Source: Syntrophotalea acetylenivorans (GTDB lineage: Bacteria > Desulfobacterota > Desulfuromonadia > Desulfuromonadales > Syntrophotaleaceae). Taken from it: 64,000 nucleotides of DNA. Below the pieces are notes generated by a model. It was not told the DNA's origin and made no database searches. It was given only the letters and a program-made list of their open reading frames with translations. The stretch lies in assembly GCF_001887775.1 (NCBI RefSeq), contig NZ_CP015519.1, positions 2,728,001 through 2,792,000 on the forward strand, read 5' to 3'. The position numbers and the translations under genes are program-made. How positions within the stretch are numbered: position 1 is the stretch's first letter; each line of letters starts with the position of its first letter. Positions 14,956 to 24,291 of this stretch are shown here, piece by piece.

Positions 14956-16359
14956 ATGGATGCACCGGACAAACGGAAAGAACCGACGCCGCAGGAACTG
15001 TTACGGGATGTACTGACTCTCTGTGCTGACTGCGACACCTGCCGTACCATGATGGAAGAGGACTGCGCCTTTTTCATCGAGCTCTACCGTCTGCAAGATC
15101 AGGAACGGGAAGACGGGGTACCGATCAGCGAGGAGCAGTTTCGCTACCTGGCTGAGCTCTGCACCTTTTGCGGCCTGTGCCCCTGCCCCAAGGTGCCGAT
15201 GGACGTGATGGAGGCCAAGAGCCGTTATATCGAGAAGGAAGGCATGCCATTGGCGACCCGCCTGCTCAACGATGTACCGCTGATGGCCCGACTGTGCGGC
15301 ACCTTTCCCAAACTGACCCAGGCCCTGCAGTCAAATCGACTTAGCGGATCGCTGCTTCGAAAGGCGACCCGCCTGCACCCCGACCGGCAGCTCCCCACCT
15401 TCCCCAAAGACAATTTTTTCTCCTGGGCGGCCAAGCGTGGTCTGGACCGGCCGCAGAAAGGGGAGCACCGGGTCGCCTATTTCGCCGGCTGCACCGCCGG
15501 CTACCTGTTTCCTGCCATAGCTCGCAGCGTGGTGGAGATTCTGCAGCACCACGACGCCACGGTCTACGTACCGCCCCAGCAGTGCTGCGGCATGCCCTTT
15601 CTGGTGGAGGGAGGCCGTAAGCGCACCCTGAAACTGAGTCAGGCTAACATGGAAAACCTGCTCGGAACATTGGAGGATGGTCACGATCTGGTCTATTCCT
15701 GCCCCACCTGCGGCTTCTTCCTCAAGAGCCTGCTCAAGGAACGAGCTTACTATTCGGACACCTACCAGCAGTCGGTCGATGCAAAGGAAGGGCAAATAAA
15801 GGTTCCCGCTCCGGAAAAAGGCGAAAATCAGTTCTGGACTCTGCACAAGATCATGTACCGGCATATCCTCAAAGACGACGGCTACTTCTCCTCCCTCGAC
15901 CCTCTGGCCCGGGTCAAGCTTTCCGAAAATCTGCTCGATTTTGCACTCTATCTGACCCGCATGCAGACCGAAGGCCGGCTTAAGACCGACTTCCAGCCTT
16001 TGCCCGAGCGCATGGTCTATTTTGCTCCCTGTCATCTGCGTGAGAAGAAAATAGGTCGCCCCTACCTTGATCTGCTAAAACTGGTTCCGCAGCTGGATAT
16101 CGGGGAGGTAGGTAGCGACTACGACTGCTGCGGCATGGGTGGGGTGTTCGGTTTCAAGGAGCACTTTCACCAGAAGTCCCTCGACCTGGGTGGACCGCTG
16201 ATGGACAAGATCCGCGCCCAGGACCCCCAGGCCATTGTCACCGACTGCATGAGCTGCCGGCTGCAGTTCAACCACTGCCTGCCCTATCCGGTGTACCATC
16301 CGGTGGAGGTGCTGGCCCGGGCCTATGGCGTGGCGCTAATGGAAGAGGGCGGCAGGTAG
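14956..16359 (+). CDS. (Fe-S)-binding CCG-domain protein (GlpC/HdrD-like)
   Basis: 467-aa cytoplasmic iron-sulfur protein. Two ferredoxin-type clusters are near the N-terminus: CADCDTCRTMMEEDC at about residues 23-37 and CTFCGLCPCPKVP at about 71-83. Two cysteine-rich CCG domains follow, one with QCCGMPF and CPTCG, the other with APCHL, DCCGMGG and CMSC. This is the architecture of GlpC and HdrD, which pass electrons between quinones or thiols and partner proteins. No flavin subunit is adjacent. It heads an operon with a permease and mini-thioredoxin; electron delivery to an arsenic-related reduction is an inference. RBS AAGGAAGG. Confidence 0.88.
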   Translation: MDAPDKRKEPTPQELLRDVLTLCADCDTCRTMMEEDCAFFIELYRLQDQEREDGVPISEEQFRYLAELCTFCGLCPCPKVPMDVMEAKSRYIEKEGMPLATRLLNDVPLMARLCGTFPKLTQALQSNRLSGSLLRKATRLHPDRQLPTFPKDNFFSWAAKRGLDRPQKGEHRVAYFAGCTAGYLFPAIARSVVEILQHHDATVYVPPQQCCGMPFLVEGGRKRTLKLSQANMENLLGTLEDGHDLVYSCPTCGFFLKSLLKERAYYSDTYQQSVDAKEGQIKVPAPEKGENQFWTLHKIMYRHILKDDGYFSSLDPLARVKLSENLLDFALYLTRMQTEGRLKTDFQPLPERMVYFAPCHLREKKIGRPYLDLLKLVPQLDIGEVGSDYDCCGMGGVFGFKEHFHQKSLDLGGPLMDKIRAQDPQAIVTDCMSCRLQFNHCLPYPVYHPVEVLARAYGVALMEEGGR

Positions 16360-16439
16360 CGAGATTTTCTGTCGGCCATTCCGTGCCGGCTGTCGTCCCG
16401 CGCATTGAACTTGATGATCCTTCAAACAAGGAAACTGCT

Positions 16440-17752
16440 ATGAACTGGAAAAAGGAATGGAAAGCGCTGGCGGTGATCGTAGCCGGTTTTCTGCTTTGTT
16501 ACTACCTGCCGGTTGACTGGCTTAAGAGTCTCGAGCGCCTGCAGAACGCTCTCTGGGAGTCCCTCTACCTGGTCAAATGGTACGCCCGCGAACATGTGCT
16601 GTTGTGTCTGGTGCCGGCGTTTTTTATCGCCGGGGCGGTGGGGGTGTTCATCAGCCAAGCCTCGGTGATGAAGTACCTCGGCGCCAGGGCCAACAAGGTG
16701 CTGGCTTACGGGGTGGCCGCGGTTTCGGGTTCGGTACTAGCGGTGTGCTCCTGCACCATTCTGCCCCTGTTCGCCGGCATCTATCGCATGGGAGCGGGGC
16801 TCGGACCGGCCTGTGCCTTTCTTTACTCGGGACCGGCCATCAACATCCTGGCCATCGTTCTCACTGCCCGGGTCCTCGGGCCAGAGATCGGCATTGCCCG
16901 CGCCATTGGCGCGGTTCTATTCAGCATTGTCATCGGCCTTTGCATGCACTTCTTTTTCCGCAAGGAGGAATTGGAGAAGATCGATGCCCAGGGTATGATG
17001 CCTGAACCGGAAGTGTCCCGCCCCTTATGGCAAAACGCCGGCTATTTTGCCGCTATGGTTGGTATCCTGGTATTTGCCAATTGGGGACGCCCTGCCAGCG
17101 ACAGCGGTCTGTGGCACGCCATCTATTTTCACAAATGGGCCATTGCCGGCGGGTTCGCCATCGCCCTAGCGCTGATCCTGATCGGTTGGTTTCGGGTCTG
17201 TTGGTGGAAGATCGCCCTGGTCGGCCTGCCGACCCTGGTTCTGTCCCTGTTGTTGCCGACAATGCCGCAGGTGGCCTTCGTGGTCGGGGTGCTCGGATTG
17301 TCGCTGGTCATCAACACCGAACGGGGCGAAATGCAGGAATGGTTCTCCTCCTCCTGGGGCTTCGCTAAGCAGATCCTGCCGCTGTTGCTGATCGGCGTGG
17401 TGATTGCCGGTGCCCTGCTCGGCCAGCCCGGCTCCGAAGGCCTGATCCCTTCGGCCTGGGTGGCCAATTCGGTGGGCGGCAATTCCCTGGGGCCAACCTG
17501 TTCGCCTCGGTGGCCGGAGCCTTTATGTATTTTGCCACCCTGACCGAAGTGCCGATTCTCGAGGGGCTGCTCGGCGCCGGCATGGGCAAGGGCCCGGCAC
17601 TGGCGTTGCTGCTGGCCGGACCGGCCCTCAGTCTGCCAAATATGCTGGTCATACGCAGCGTCATGGGTACCAAGAAAACCCTGGTGTTTGTTTGTCTGGT
17701 GGTGGCCATGGCAACTATCAGCGGTCTTATTTTCGGCGCCTTCTGGGGCTGA
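16440..17752 (+). CDS. permease (DUF318/ArsP-type), frameshifted
   Basis: Integral membrane permease of the PF03773 type, about 437 aa if the frame is restored. Features include SGSVLAVCSCTILPLFAGIY with the conserved Cys pair, and YSGPAINILA. The frame from ATG 16440 breaks near 17489-17492, where a run of four G should be five. Continuing in the other frame gives the expected NLFASVAGAFMYFATLTEVP and the C-terminus to 17752. As read, translation stops at 17543 after an unrelated tail. Relatives export trivalent organoarsenicals or act in heavy-metal resistance. It lies 80 bp after the Fe-S gene and 60 bp before the thioredoxin. Confidence 0.85.
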
Positions 17753-17812
17753 GCGGCAGGCTGACAAACCTTACTTCAATACTATTGCAAGTGTAAAAGA
17801 AAGGAGAGCGCG

Positions 17813-18046
17813 ATGAAAAAACTTCAGATCCTGGGTACGGGCTGCGCCAAATGCCAGAAACTGGCGGAAAATACTCGCCTGGCCGCCGATGAACTTGGCA
17901 TCGATTACCAGCTGGTGAAGGTGACGGACATCAAGGAGATTGCGACCTTCGGCGTCATGATGACCCCGGCCCTGGCCGTCGACGGCGCGGTCAAGCTGGT
18001 GGGCAAGGTGCCGGAAGCCGGGGAGTTGAAAAAGTACCTGGACTGA
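17813..18046 (+). CDS. mini-thioredoxin (redox-active disulfide protein 2 type)
   Basis: 77-aa thioredoxin-fold protein of the MTH895 type. The active site GTGCAKCQKL (CxxC) sits at the N-terminus, and the cis-Pro loop is VMMTPALAVDG. RBS AAAGGAGAG. These small thioredoxins are often the last gene of arsenic or permease operons like this one. The likely partner is the adjacent permease or Fe-S protein (context inference). The perfect palindromic terminator at 18106 ends the operon. Confidence 0.92.
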   Translation: MKKLQILGTGCAKCQKLAENTRLAADELGIDYQLVKVTDIKEIATFGVMMTPALAVDGAVKLVGKVPEAGELKKYLD

Positions 18047-18105
18047 ACTCCGACTTCTCTGCGAGTAAAGACTGCGACGATCATGCCTCGATGGCAGACA
18101 ATTCC

Positions 18106-18147
18106 ATAGCAAAGGCCCGCAGGAAATTTCCTGCGGGCCTTTGCTAT
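18106..18147. terminator. 42-bp perfect palindrome, bidirectional terminator
   Basis: ATAGCAAAGGCCCGCAGGAA followed by its exact reverse complement (21-bp arms, no spacer). It serves the convergent thioredoxin (+) and glycogen (-) operons. Confidence 0.88.
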
Positions 18148-18186
18148 TTGGCACTTCAAGACTTCAGCGGTTGTTTCAACCGCAGG

Positions 18187-18339
18187 CTATTCTTCCTCGT
18201 CCTCTAAATTCTCGTTCATAAACCCTTCCAGAAAGCGTTGGTTGCTGCGGATCTGCCGCTCGATATCGCGGCACAACCGCTCAAGTTCGCCCTCCGATTC
18301 CGGTTCCGGGGTTGCCACGTTCAATTTTTCGTCTGACAT
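18187..18339 (-). CDS. small acidic glgA-linked protein, unknown function
   Basis: 50 aa from ATG 18339, four bases after the glgA stop codon, with AAAGGTGAG at the end of glgA as RBS. It has an acidic N-terminus, a helix ELERLCRDIERQIRSNQRFL, then an EE-rich tail. A paralogue follows the glgA remnant at 13614. The tight coupling to glycogen synthase and its persistence next to a dead glgA suggest a partner protein. No known family recognised. Confidence 0.7.
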   Translation of the reverse strand: MSDEKLNVATPEPESEGELERLCRDIERQIRSNQRFLEGFMNENLEDEEE

Positions 18340-18343
18340 TGAC

Positions 18344-19795
18344 TCACTCACCTTTACACTCCTGAGCTCGTTGATAAATCTCCACATAGCGGCCGGCCGA
18401 CTGTTCCCAGGAAAAGTCCTCGGCCATGGCCCGCTGTACCAGACACGCCCAATCATCATGGTCATGGTAGCGTTTAAGGGCCCGATTGAGGGTTTTTATG
18501 AGGGCCTTGGCGGTCGGGGCCGTGAAGACAAAGCCATTGCCTAGCGGGTTTTTGTCGACATCGGATACCGTGTCGGCCAGGCCGCCGGTACGTCGCACCA
18601 GAGGGATAGCACCATAACGCAGGGCGATGAGCTGGCCGAGGCCACAGGGTTCGTAATGGCTTGGCATTAAGAACAGGTCGCTGCCGGCGTAGATGCGTCG
18701 GGCCAATGAGTCATCAAAACTCAAGGTAATGGAGACCAGTTCCGGGTGTTTGTCTTGTAAGCGACGGAAGAAGGCCATATGTTTTTCCTCGCCGTCGCCG
18801 AGCAGGACGAATTGCAGGGGGCGGCGAATCAGTTGAGGCCAGGCCGCTTCTAGAATATCCAGGCCTTTCTGGGTGGCGAGGCGGGTGACCATGGCCACTA
18901 TCGGCAGGTGGCTGTCCCGTGCCAGTCCCAATCTGTGCTGCAAATCGAGTTTATTTTGTATCTTGGCCTTCGGATTTTCGGCGCTGTACGGGGTATGCAA
19001 GGCGGCATCGGTGGCCGGGTTCCACTGTTGGCAATCGATCCCGTTAAGGATGCCGATCAGCTCCTTGCGTCGTTTATGAAGAATGCCTTCGAAGCCGTGA
19101 CCGAATTCAGGGGTTTGAATCTCCCGACAGTAACTGGGAGAAACGGTGGTGACCAGGTCGGAGAAGAACAGCCCCCCTTTGAGGAAGGAAAGCTGGCCGT
19201 AATATTCCAGTCCTTCCATGTGAAAAAGGCCCGGGTCGAGACCGATCTCGGTCAGGGCTTCCGGGGGAAACAGTCCCTGATAGCCGAGGTTGTGAATGGT
19301 CATCACGGTGCCGGTGCGGGTGTAAAAAGGGTCGGCCGCCCGTTCACTGTGCAACAGCACTGGAATCAACCCCGTTTGCCAGTCGTTGAGGTGCAGCACG
19401 TCGGGGCGAAAGTCGAGTTGCGGCAGGGCTTCGAGCACCGCTCGACAAAAGAGCCCGAAACGCTGGGCGTTGTCTGGATAGTCGCCAGCGGCTGTGCCGT
19501 ATAATCCCTGACGCTGAAAGAATTCGGGATAGTCGAGAAAATAGACAGGAACTTCCCCAAGCCGCCCCAGGTAAATACCGACGCTGCGGAGGGCACCGGC
19601 GATCTCCACTTCAACAGTCACTTCGAGTCGTTTGGTGACGAAGGGTTTTTCGCTGATGCTACGGTAATAGGGCATACAGATTCGAACGTCGTGGCCGAGA
19701 TGAGCCAGGGCTTGCGGCAAGGCGCCGGCGACATCAGCCAGCCCACCGGTTTTGGCAAAGGGAGTCACTTCGGAAGCGACAAGCAGAATGTTCAT
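18344..19795 (-). CDS. glgA: glycogen (starch) synthase, GT5
   Basis: Transfers glucose from ADP- or UDP-glucose to alpha-1,4-glucan. 483 aa, full length. The N-terminus MNILLVASEVTPFAKTGGLA contains the KTGGL sugar-nucleotide loop. The C-terminal Rossmann domain holds LATQKGLDILEAA and PSHYEPCGLGQLIALRYGAI with the catalytic Glu. RBS GTGAGGT precedes ATG 19795. It is the sixth gene of the minus-strand glycogen operon, 35 bp after the GH13 gene. A degraded second copy lies at 13.8 kb. Confidence 0.97.
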   Translation of the reverse strand: MNILLVASEVTPFAKTGGLADVAGALPQALAHLGHDVRICMPYYRSISEKPFVTKRLEVTVEVEIAGALRSVGIYLGRLGEVPVYFLDYPEFFQRQGLYGTAAGDYPDNAQRFGLFCRAVLEALPQLDFRPDVLHLNDWQTGLIPVLLHSERAADPFYTRTGTVMTIHNLGYQGLFPPEALTEIGLDPGLFHMEGLEYYGQLSFLKGGLFFSDLVTTVSPSYCREIQTPEFGHGFEGILHKRRKELIGILNGIDCQQWNPATDAALHTPYSAENPKAKIQNKLDLQHRLGLARDSHLPIVAMVTRLATQKGLDILEAAWPQLIRRPLQFVLLGDGEEKHMAFFRRLQDKHPELVSITLSFDDSLARRIYAGSDLFLMPSHYEPCGLGQLIALRYGAIPLVRRTGGLADTVSDVDKNPLGNGFVFTAPTAKALIKTLNRALKRYHDHDDWACLVQRAMAEDFSWEQSAGRYVEIYQRAQECKGE

Positions 19796-19830
19796 CGATA
19801 GACCTCACAGAAGTAGCAGTCGAAAAAAAC

Positions 19831-22800
19831 TTATCGTAAGCTTTGCAGGCGGTCAAGGCGATAACCGGCATGTTTCCCGGCGGCGACCAGCTTTTGCGCC
19901 TGTTCCCATAGGCGCTCAAGGCGCAGATTCAGGGCTGCTCCGGTCTCTTGAGTTGCGGCAACCAGGGCCGATATGGCGAACAGGCCCGAAGCCAGCTCGC
20001 TAAGTCGCTCGGCACACATCCATTGATGGCCTTCGTATTCATGCACCTGAAGAAAATCACGAACCGTGTCGTCAGTGACCAGATCACTTAGCGAAAACTC
20101 CTTCGCCAACAGGTCTTGCCAGCGGATCAGGGCGATCAACAGCAACTGATCTTTGTTGATAAGGCATTGAACCAAGGGCTCGCGCAGCAGGTAATCATCG
20201 AGCCAGGCGATGACGCGAGTCGGGTCGTTGTCGCCGGGTGTGAGGTCGCCAAGGCGATGGAGAAGCAGATAGGCTGGTAGTACCTCGTTTAGCGATTCAG
20301 CCAGGATACGGCAAAGCTCGCGGCGGATAGAGATCTTATCGGGTTTTCTGCCTGTGGAGGCTGAAAACTTGCTTAGCGCTTGAAGCTCAGAGGCCAGCCC
20401 TGCCACCAACTCAGTGCTGTCCCCATGCGGACCGGTGAGAGGCTGCAATTGGCCGATAAACGCCTCGAAGCCCCCCAGCAACGGTTCGGTCTTTAGTCCG
20501 CTCAACTCCGCAGTGGCTTCTTCGGTGGCTGTCGAAGGGAGTAGCCGGTCCCAAAACGGGTCTTGCAGCAGTCGATCAAAGGCGCTCAGCAGGGGTTCTA
20601 GATGAAGACGCTTGAGTTCCAAATCAAGATCACTTACCGGTTGACCGTTGAGTTGCCTGCATAAGCGGCTCCAGCTGCCGTCGGTATCGATCAGCTCACA
20701 AAAATCAACAAAGACCTGGTACTGATAGCCTTCCAGCTGGAAGAACAGACCCTTTTCTTCCAACTCAGCACCAGAGCGCAGGTAGTGTTGCCCGCTATGC
20801 TGATCGCGAAAGCGATAGTAATGGCGGCTGTCGCTGTTTACCCCGAGAGCGGCGGTCAGGGTGGTGGTCGATGGCTGGCGACCGCCGTGGGCGCCAAGCC
20901 GGGCTTTAGGTACGCTGTGGCGAACCCAGCCAGCTGCAGACCCGGATCGGTTGTGATAGACCACCAGTGCCCGCTGCTGCCCGCAGCCGTTGGAATAGGC
21001 GAAGACGTCATTATTGACCCCGTGGGCCGTTTCGAAGGGATAGAGTTCAAAAAGCTCGGCTTCGCTGAATAGGTGGCGTTGATGGAGCAGAGGAAATATC
21101 TGGGTTTCGTGATGGGCGACGAAGCCCTCATCGACCGTCTCTTCCCAGTAGGCACGCCGGTACTCCATGCCGTACTTTTCGGCAAAACCCTCGATCTGAC
21201 CGTGGCCGAACATGGGCAGACCGGGCAGGGTGACCAGTATGACCGCCACCCCGAAGTATTTATCTCCCCTGCCGAATTGCTCCACCGCAGTGGCCTCGTC
21301 GGGATTATTCATGAAATTGACGAAGCGCTTGAGGATTTCCGGGTTGAACTCCAGAGTATTGCGCAGCAGTTGCTGATATTTACCGTTGTCCTCGTTCTTG
21401 AACATGTGCATGAAGGCACTGTTGTAGACCCGGTGCATGCCCAGGGTACGAACGAAAAATCCCTCCATCAGCCAGAAGGCCTCGGCCAGCAGCAGGGTGT
21501 CGGGGACCTCGGCAGCGACCCGGTCGACCACCTCGCGCCAGAACTCCACGGGAAAGATCCGGTCGAATTCTTCGGCTTCCATCCAGTGTTCGGCCCGGGA
21601 AGGGACTCCGGCGCCGCCGCCGGGGCGAGGAAACCATAGGCGCTGGTAGTGTTTTTTTGCCAGGGTCATGGCGGCATCAAAGCGGATCACCTTGAAGGTC
21701 CGGGCCACCTGCAAGATGGTCTGAATCATCGCTTCGCGCACTTCGGCCATCAGAAAATTGAGCTGCGCGGTATCGTTCCAGGGGGTATGGGTGCCGTCGT
21801 TGCCGTGGTAGATGTAGCGGACCCGGCCGCTGGTCCGGTCGATGTGCTGGAACACCACCGCCGCATCGCTGTGGTCGAAGTAGCCGTTCTCGATCTGCAG
21901 GGTGACGTCATCTCTGCTGGAGAGGTCGGGGCCGTCGAATCGGTAGCAGGGGAAGGGCGGATAGTCGAGTTGCACGAACCAGTCGGGGTGCTCTTCCATC
22001 CAACGGGAAACGATGCCGGTATGGTTGGGGACTACGTCGCAGGCCAGTCGCAGCCCCCTCTGCCAGCAGCGGTCATGGAGTTCATCCAGATCCTGCTGAC
22101 CGCCGAGATCCTCGGCTACGGTGTAGTCGTAGAGGGAGTAGGCCGACGCTTCGGCCTCGGGGTTGCCCATGATGCGCTTGATCTGCTTTGAGGCCGGCGA
22201 GCGCTCCCAGAGGCCGATCAGCCACAGGGCGGTAAAGCCGCGCTTTGCCAGCAGGTCGAGTTCGGCGTCGGGGATCTGGCTCAGACGGTGTATGGGCCGG
22301 CCGTACTGGCTGGAGAGCTGATCGAGCCAGACATAGATGGTTTTGGCGATCAGAACCGTCCGGGGCATCCAGTCGGTATCGGGGGAAAAGCGTTCGGCCT
22401 CCGGTTCGGTCCTGGTTGCCGCCGGGTAGTGGGGCACCGGCACCTGCGGTTTCCCCCAGCCCCTTTGCTGCTCTTCGCTGGCAAGCACGTCAAAGGCACT
22501 GTCGATGCTTAGCAGTAAATCTGCCGGCAGAAACTCCGCCCAGTGGAGCCTCACGTAGTTTAACTGGTCGGCCAGAGAATGGGGCGAAGCCTTGATGGGC
22601 GCCCACAACAGGGCGGTGAGGGAGGTTCCCAAAGAACCTATACCTTCTTCATCCGTCAGCAGGGTATCGAGCCGGGATAGTAGCTGGCGGTAGTCGCAGC
22701 GTTGTTGCAGACCCGTGTCATCGAATAACGAGCGCAGGTCCGTTGTGGCTGGATTGTCATTTTGTACGGCGAGCAGAAACAACTCCAGTAGAGTTTTTCG

Positions 22801-23181
22801 ATAACCGTCCGATGTGACCGACAGATATTTCGCCAAAGGTTCGCCGCTCAATACCGTGTGTGGCGGAAACAGCTCAATGAGTGTTTGCAGGCTTGGTTGC
22901 AGTCCGGCAAGATCAAAGCAAAGCCCTTCGCTGATCCTTTGGGAGAGAAACCGCTCGCCGAGCTTGCGCAGAGCCCGGTTCAGTTGCGCCAGCAGATTGA
23001 GTTGTGCCCCGCCACCGACCGTAGTCGGCAGTTTTGCACCAGCCAGTCGCAAATAATAGAGGGCTTCGGCGGAGGAGGGGCGGGGCGGCTCAAGGACCAG
23101 CTCGTAGCGTTTCCGCGCCAGGGCGGAAAAAGGCACCGAGAGGGGAAAGTAGGGTGTCCGGTCAATAGAAACAGAAGACAT
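19831..23181 (-). CDS. GH13 alpha-amylase-family protein with long N- and C-terminal extensions
   Basis: 1116 aa, about twice the length of a simple amylase. The GH13 core spans about residues 280-760. Region I is CDVVPNHTG at 381-389, region II is VIRFDAAMT with nucleophile Asp502, region III is LLLAEAFW with acid/base Glu567, and region IV ends at Asp628 in NFMNNPDEA. The usual His before that Asp is Pro. The N-terminal 270 and C-terminal 300 residues are helical and of unknown role. It lies in a glycogen operon, so alpha-glucan hydrolysis or transfer is likely; no signal peptide is present. Confidence 0.88.
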   Translation of the reverse strand: MSSVSIDRTPYFPLSVPFSALARKRYELVLEPPRPSSAEALYYLRLAGAKLPTTVGGGAQLNLLAQLNRALRKLGERFLSQRISEGLCFDLAGLQPSLQTLIELFPPHTVLSGEPLAKYLSVTSDGYRKTLLELFLLAVQNDNPATTDLRSLFDDTGLQQRCDYRQLLSRLDTLLTDEEGIGSLGTSLTALLWAPIKASPHSLADQLNYVRLHWAEFLPADLLLSIDSAFDVLASEEQQRGWGKPQVPVPHYPAATRTEPEAERFSPDTDWMPRTVLIAKTIYVWLDQLSSQYGRPIHRLSQIPDAELDLLAKRGFTALWLIGLWERSPASKQIKRIMGNPEAEASAYSLYDYTVAEDLGGQQDLDELHDRCWQRGLRLACDVVPNHTGIVSRWMEEHPDWFVQLDYPPFPCYRFDGPDLSSRDDVTLQIENGYFDHSDAAVVFQHIDRTSGRVRYIYHGNDGTHTPWNDTAQLNFLMAEVREAMIQTILQVARTFKVIRFDAAMTLAKKHYQRLWFPRPGGGAGVPSRAEHWMEAEEFDRIFPVEFWREVVDRVAAEVPDTLLLAEAFWLMEGFFVRTLGMHRVYNSAFMHMFKNEDNGKYQQLLRNTLEFNPEILKRFVNFMNNPDEATAVEQFGRGDKYFGVAVILVTLPGLPMFGHGQIEGFAEKYGMEYRRAYWEETVDEGFVAHHETQIFPLLHQRHLFSEAELFELYPFETAHGVNNDVFAYSNGCGQQRALVVYHNRSGSAAGWVRHSVPKARLGAHGGRQPSTTTLTAALGVNSDSRHYYRFRDQHSGQHYLRSGAELEEKGLFFQLEGYQYQVFVDFCELIDTDGSWSRLCRQLNGQPVSDLDLELKRLHLEPLLSAFDRLLQDPFWDRLLPSTATEEATAELSGLKTEPLLGGFEAFIGQLQPLTGPHGDSTELVAGLASELQALSKFSASTGRKPDKISIRRELCRILAESLNEVLPAYLLLHRLGDLTPGDNDPTRVIAWLDDYLLREPLVQCLINKDQLLLIALIRWQDLLAKEFSLSDLVTDDTVRDFLQVHEYEGHQWMCAERLSELASGLFAISALVAATQETGAALNLRLERLWEQAQKLVAAGKHAGYRLDRLQSLR

Positions 23182-23196
23182 GGCGATTCCGATAGC

Positions 23197-24237
23197 TTAA
23201 GAAGGAAGGTTCAGGGGGGCATCACGGAGAAACGCGGCGGCTTCTTCAGGAGCTGTAGGGTTACAGTAAAAACCGGTACCCCATTCCAGGCCGATGGGGC
23301 GGGCCAGGTGCGGCGCCAGTTCGATATGCCAATGATAATCGTATGCCAGGGAACTCCAGTAGTGGGGTTTTCCCGGCCGCCGATGGGGCAGTGGGGCGCT
23401 GTACAGAACAAAGTTGTAGGCTGGGTCACGTAGTACCTGCCGCTGACGGCGCAGCAGATCACCCAGGGTTTCAGCCAGGCGAGCCAAGCCGCTGTGGTCA
23501 AGCTGGGCGAAGTCGTGACTGTGCCGTTGCGGGGCGATCATGATCTCGAAAGGCCGTCGCGAGGCATAAGGAGCAAAGGCCAGAAACTCGCCGTCGTTAC
23601 GCACGATGCGGCGGCCGTCGGTGATCTCCTGGGCGAGAATGTCGCACAACAGGCAGCGCTCCTTGCGCGCAAAATAGCTTTGGCTCGAGACTAAGGTTGC
23701 CCTCACCTCTGGTGGAATGATCGGCAGGGCCAAAATCTGTAAATAGGCATGGGGGATGGTGGCGCCAGCTTCCACCCCGTGGCTCTTGAAGGGTAAAATA
23801 CAACTGAAGCGCTGGTCCCGACGCAGGTCGATCAGACGGGTTTGCACGGCATGCAGCACATCGGCCAATTCTGTGGTGGAAAGGTCGGCGGTGCTTCGGT
23901 CATGGTCGGGAGTTTCAATAATCACCTCGTGAGCGCCGATTCCGTTCATGGCATCGTAGAGTCCCTCGCCGCGCTGGCCCAACTCTCCTTCAATACCGAG
24001 CATGGGATATTTATTCGGTACTACCCTTACCCGCCAGCCCGGTTGGTTGGGCAAACTGCCATCGGGGCGCAGGGCAAAGATTTCAGCGGGGGTCTTGCTT
24101 TCCTGGCCATAGCAGAAGGGGCAGGCGGTAGTGGTCAGTTTCTGGCGTTCCAGAAAAAAGTCCTTCGGGCCTCGGCCCCGCTTGTCAGCTACGGCAACCC
24201 AGATGTTTTTCAGCGGGTCCCAGCGCATTTCGGACAC
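23197..24237 (-). CDS. galT: GalT-like nucleotidyltransferase (HIT superfamily), catalytic His replaced
   Basis: 346 aa from GTG 24237, preceded by AAGGAGA. It is galactose-1-phosphate uridylyltransferase-like: zinc Cys pair CPFCYG, HEVIIETPDH, and the second HIT half with YDYHWHIELAP. The active-site HPHxQ motif reads IPHAYLQ, so the zinc-ligand His163 is kept but the nucleophile position 165 is Tyr (TAT, one base from CAT). Canonical uridylyl transfer should fail. In this operon, relatives may act on ADP-sugars or as phosphorylases. It is followed 15 bp later by the GH13 gene. Confidence 0.85.
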   Translation of the reverse strand: MSEMRWDPLKNIWVAVADKRGRGPKDFFLERQKLTTTACPFCYGQESKTPAEIFALRPDGSLPNQPGWRVRVVPNKYPMLGIEGELGQRGEGLYDAMNGIGAHEVIIETPDHDRSTADLSTTELADVLHAVQTRLIDLRRDQRFSCILPFKSHGVEAGATIPHAYLQILALPIIPPEVRATLVSSQSYFARKERCLLCDILAQEITDGRRIVRNDGEFLAFAPYASRRPFEIMIAPQRHSHDFAQLDHSGLARLAETLGDLLRRQRQVLRDPAYNFVLYSAPLPHRRPGKPHYWSSLAYDYHWHIELAPHLARPIGLEWGTGFYCNPTAPEEAAAFLRDAPLNLPS

Positions 24238-24291
24238 GGCATATCTCCTTCCGACAGATTGTTGCAGCATGTTCCTGTAGAAACTGAGGGC

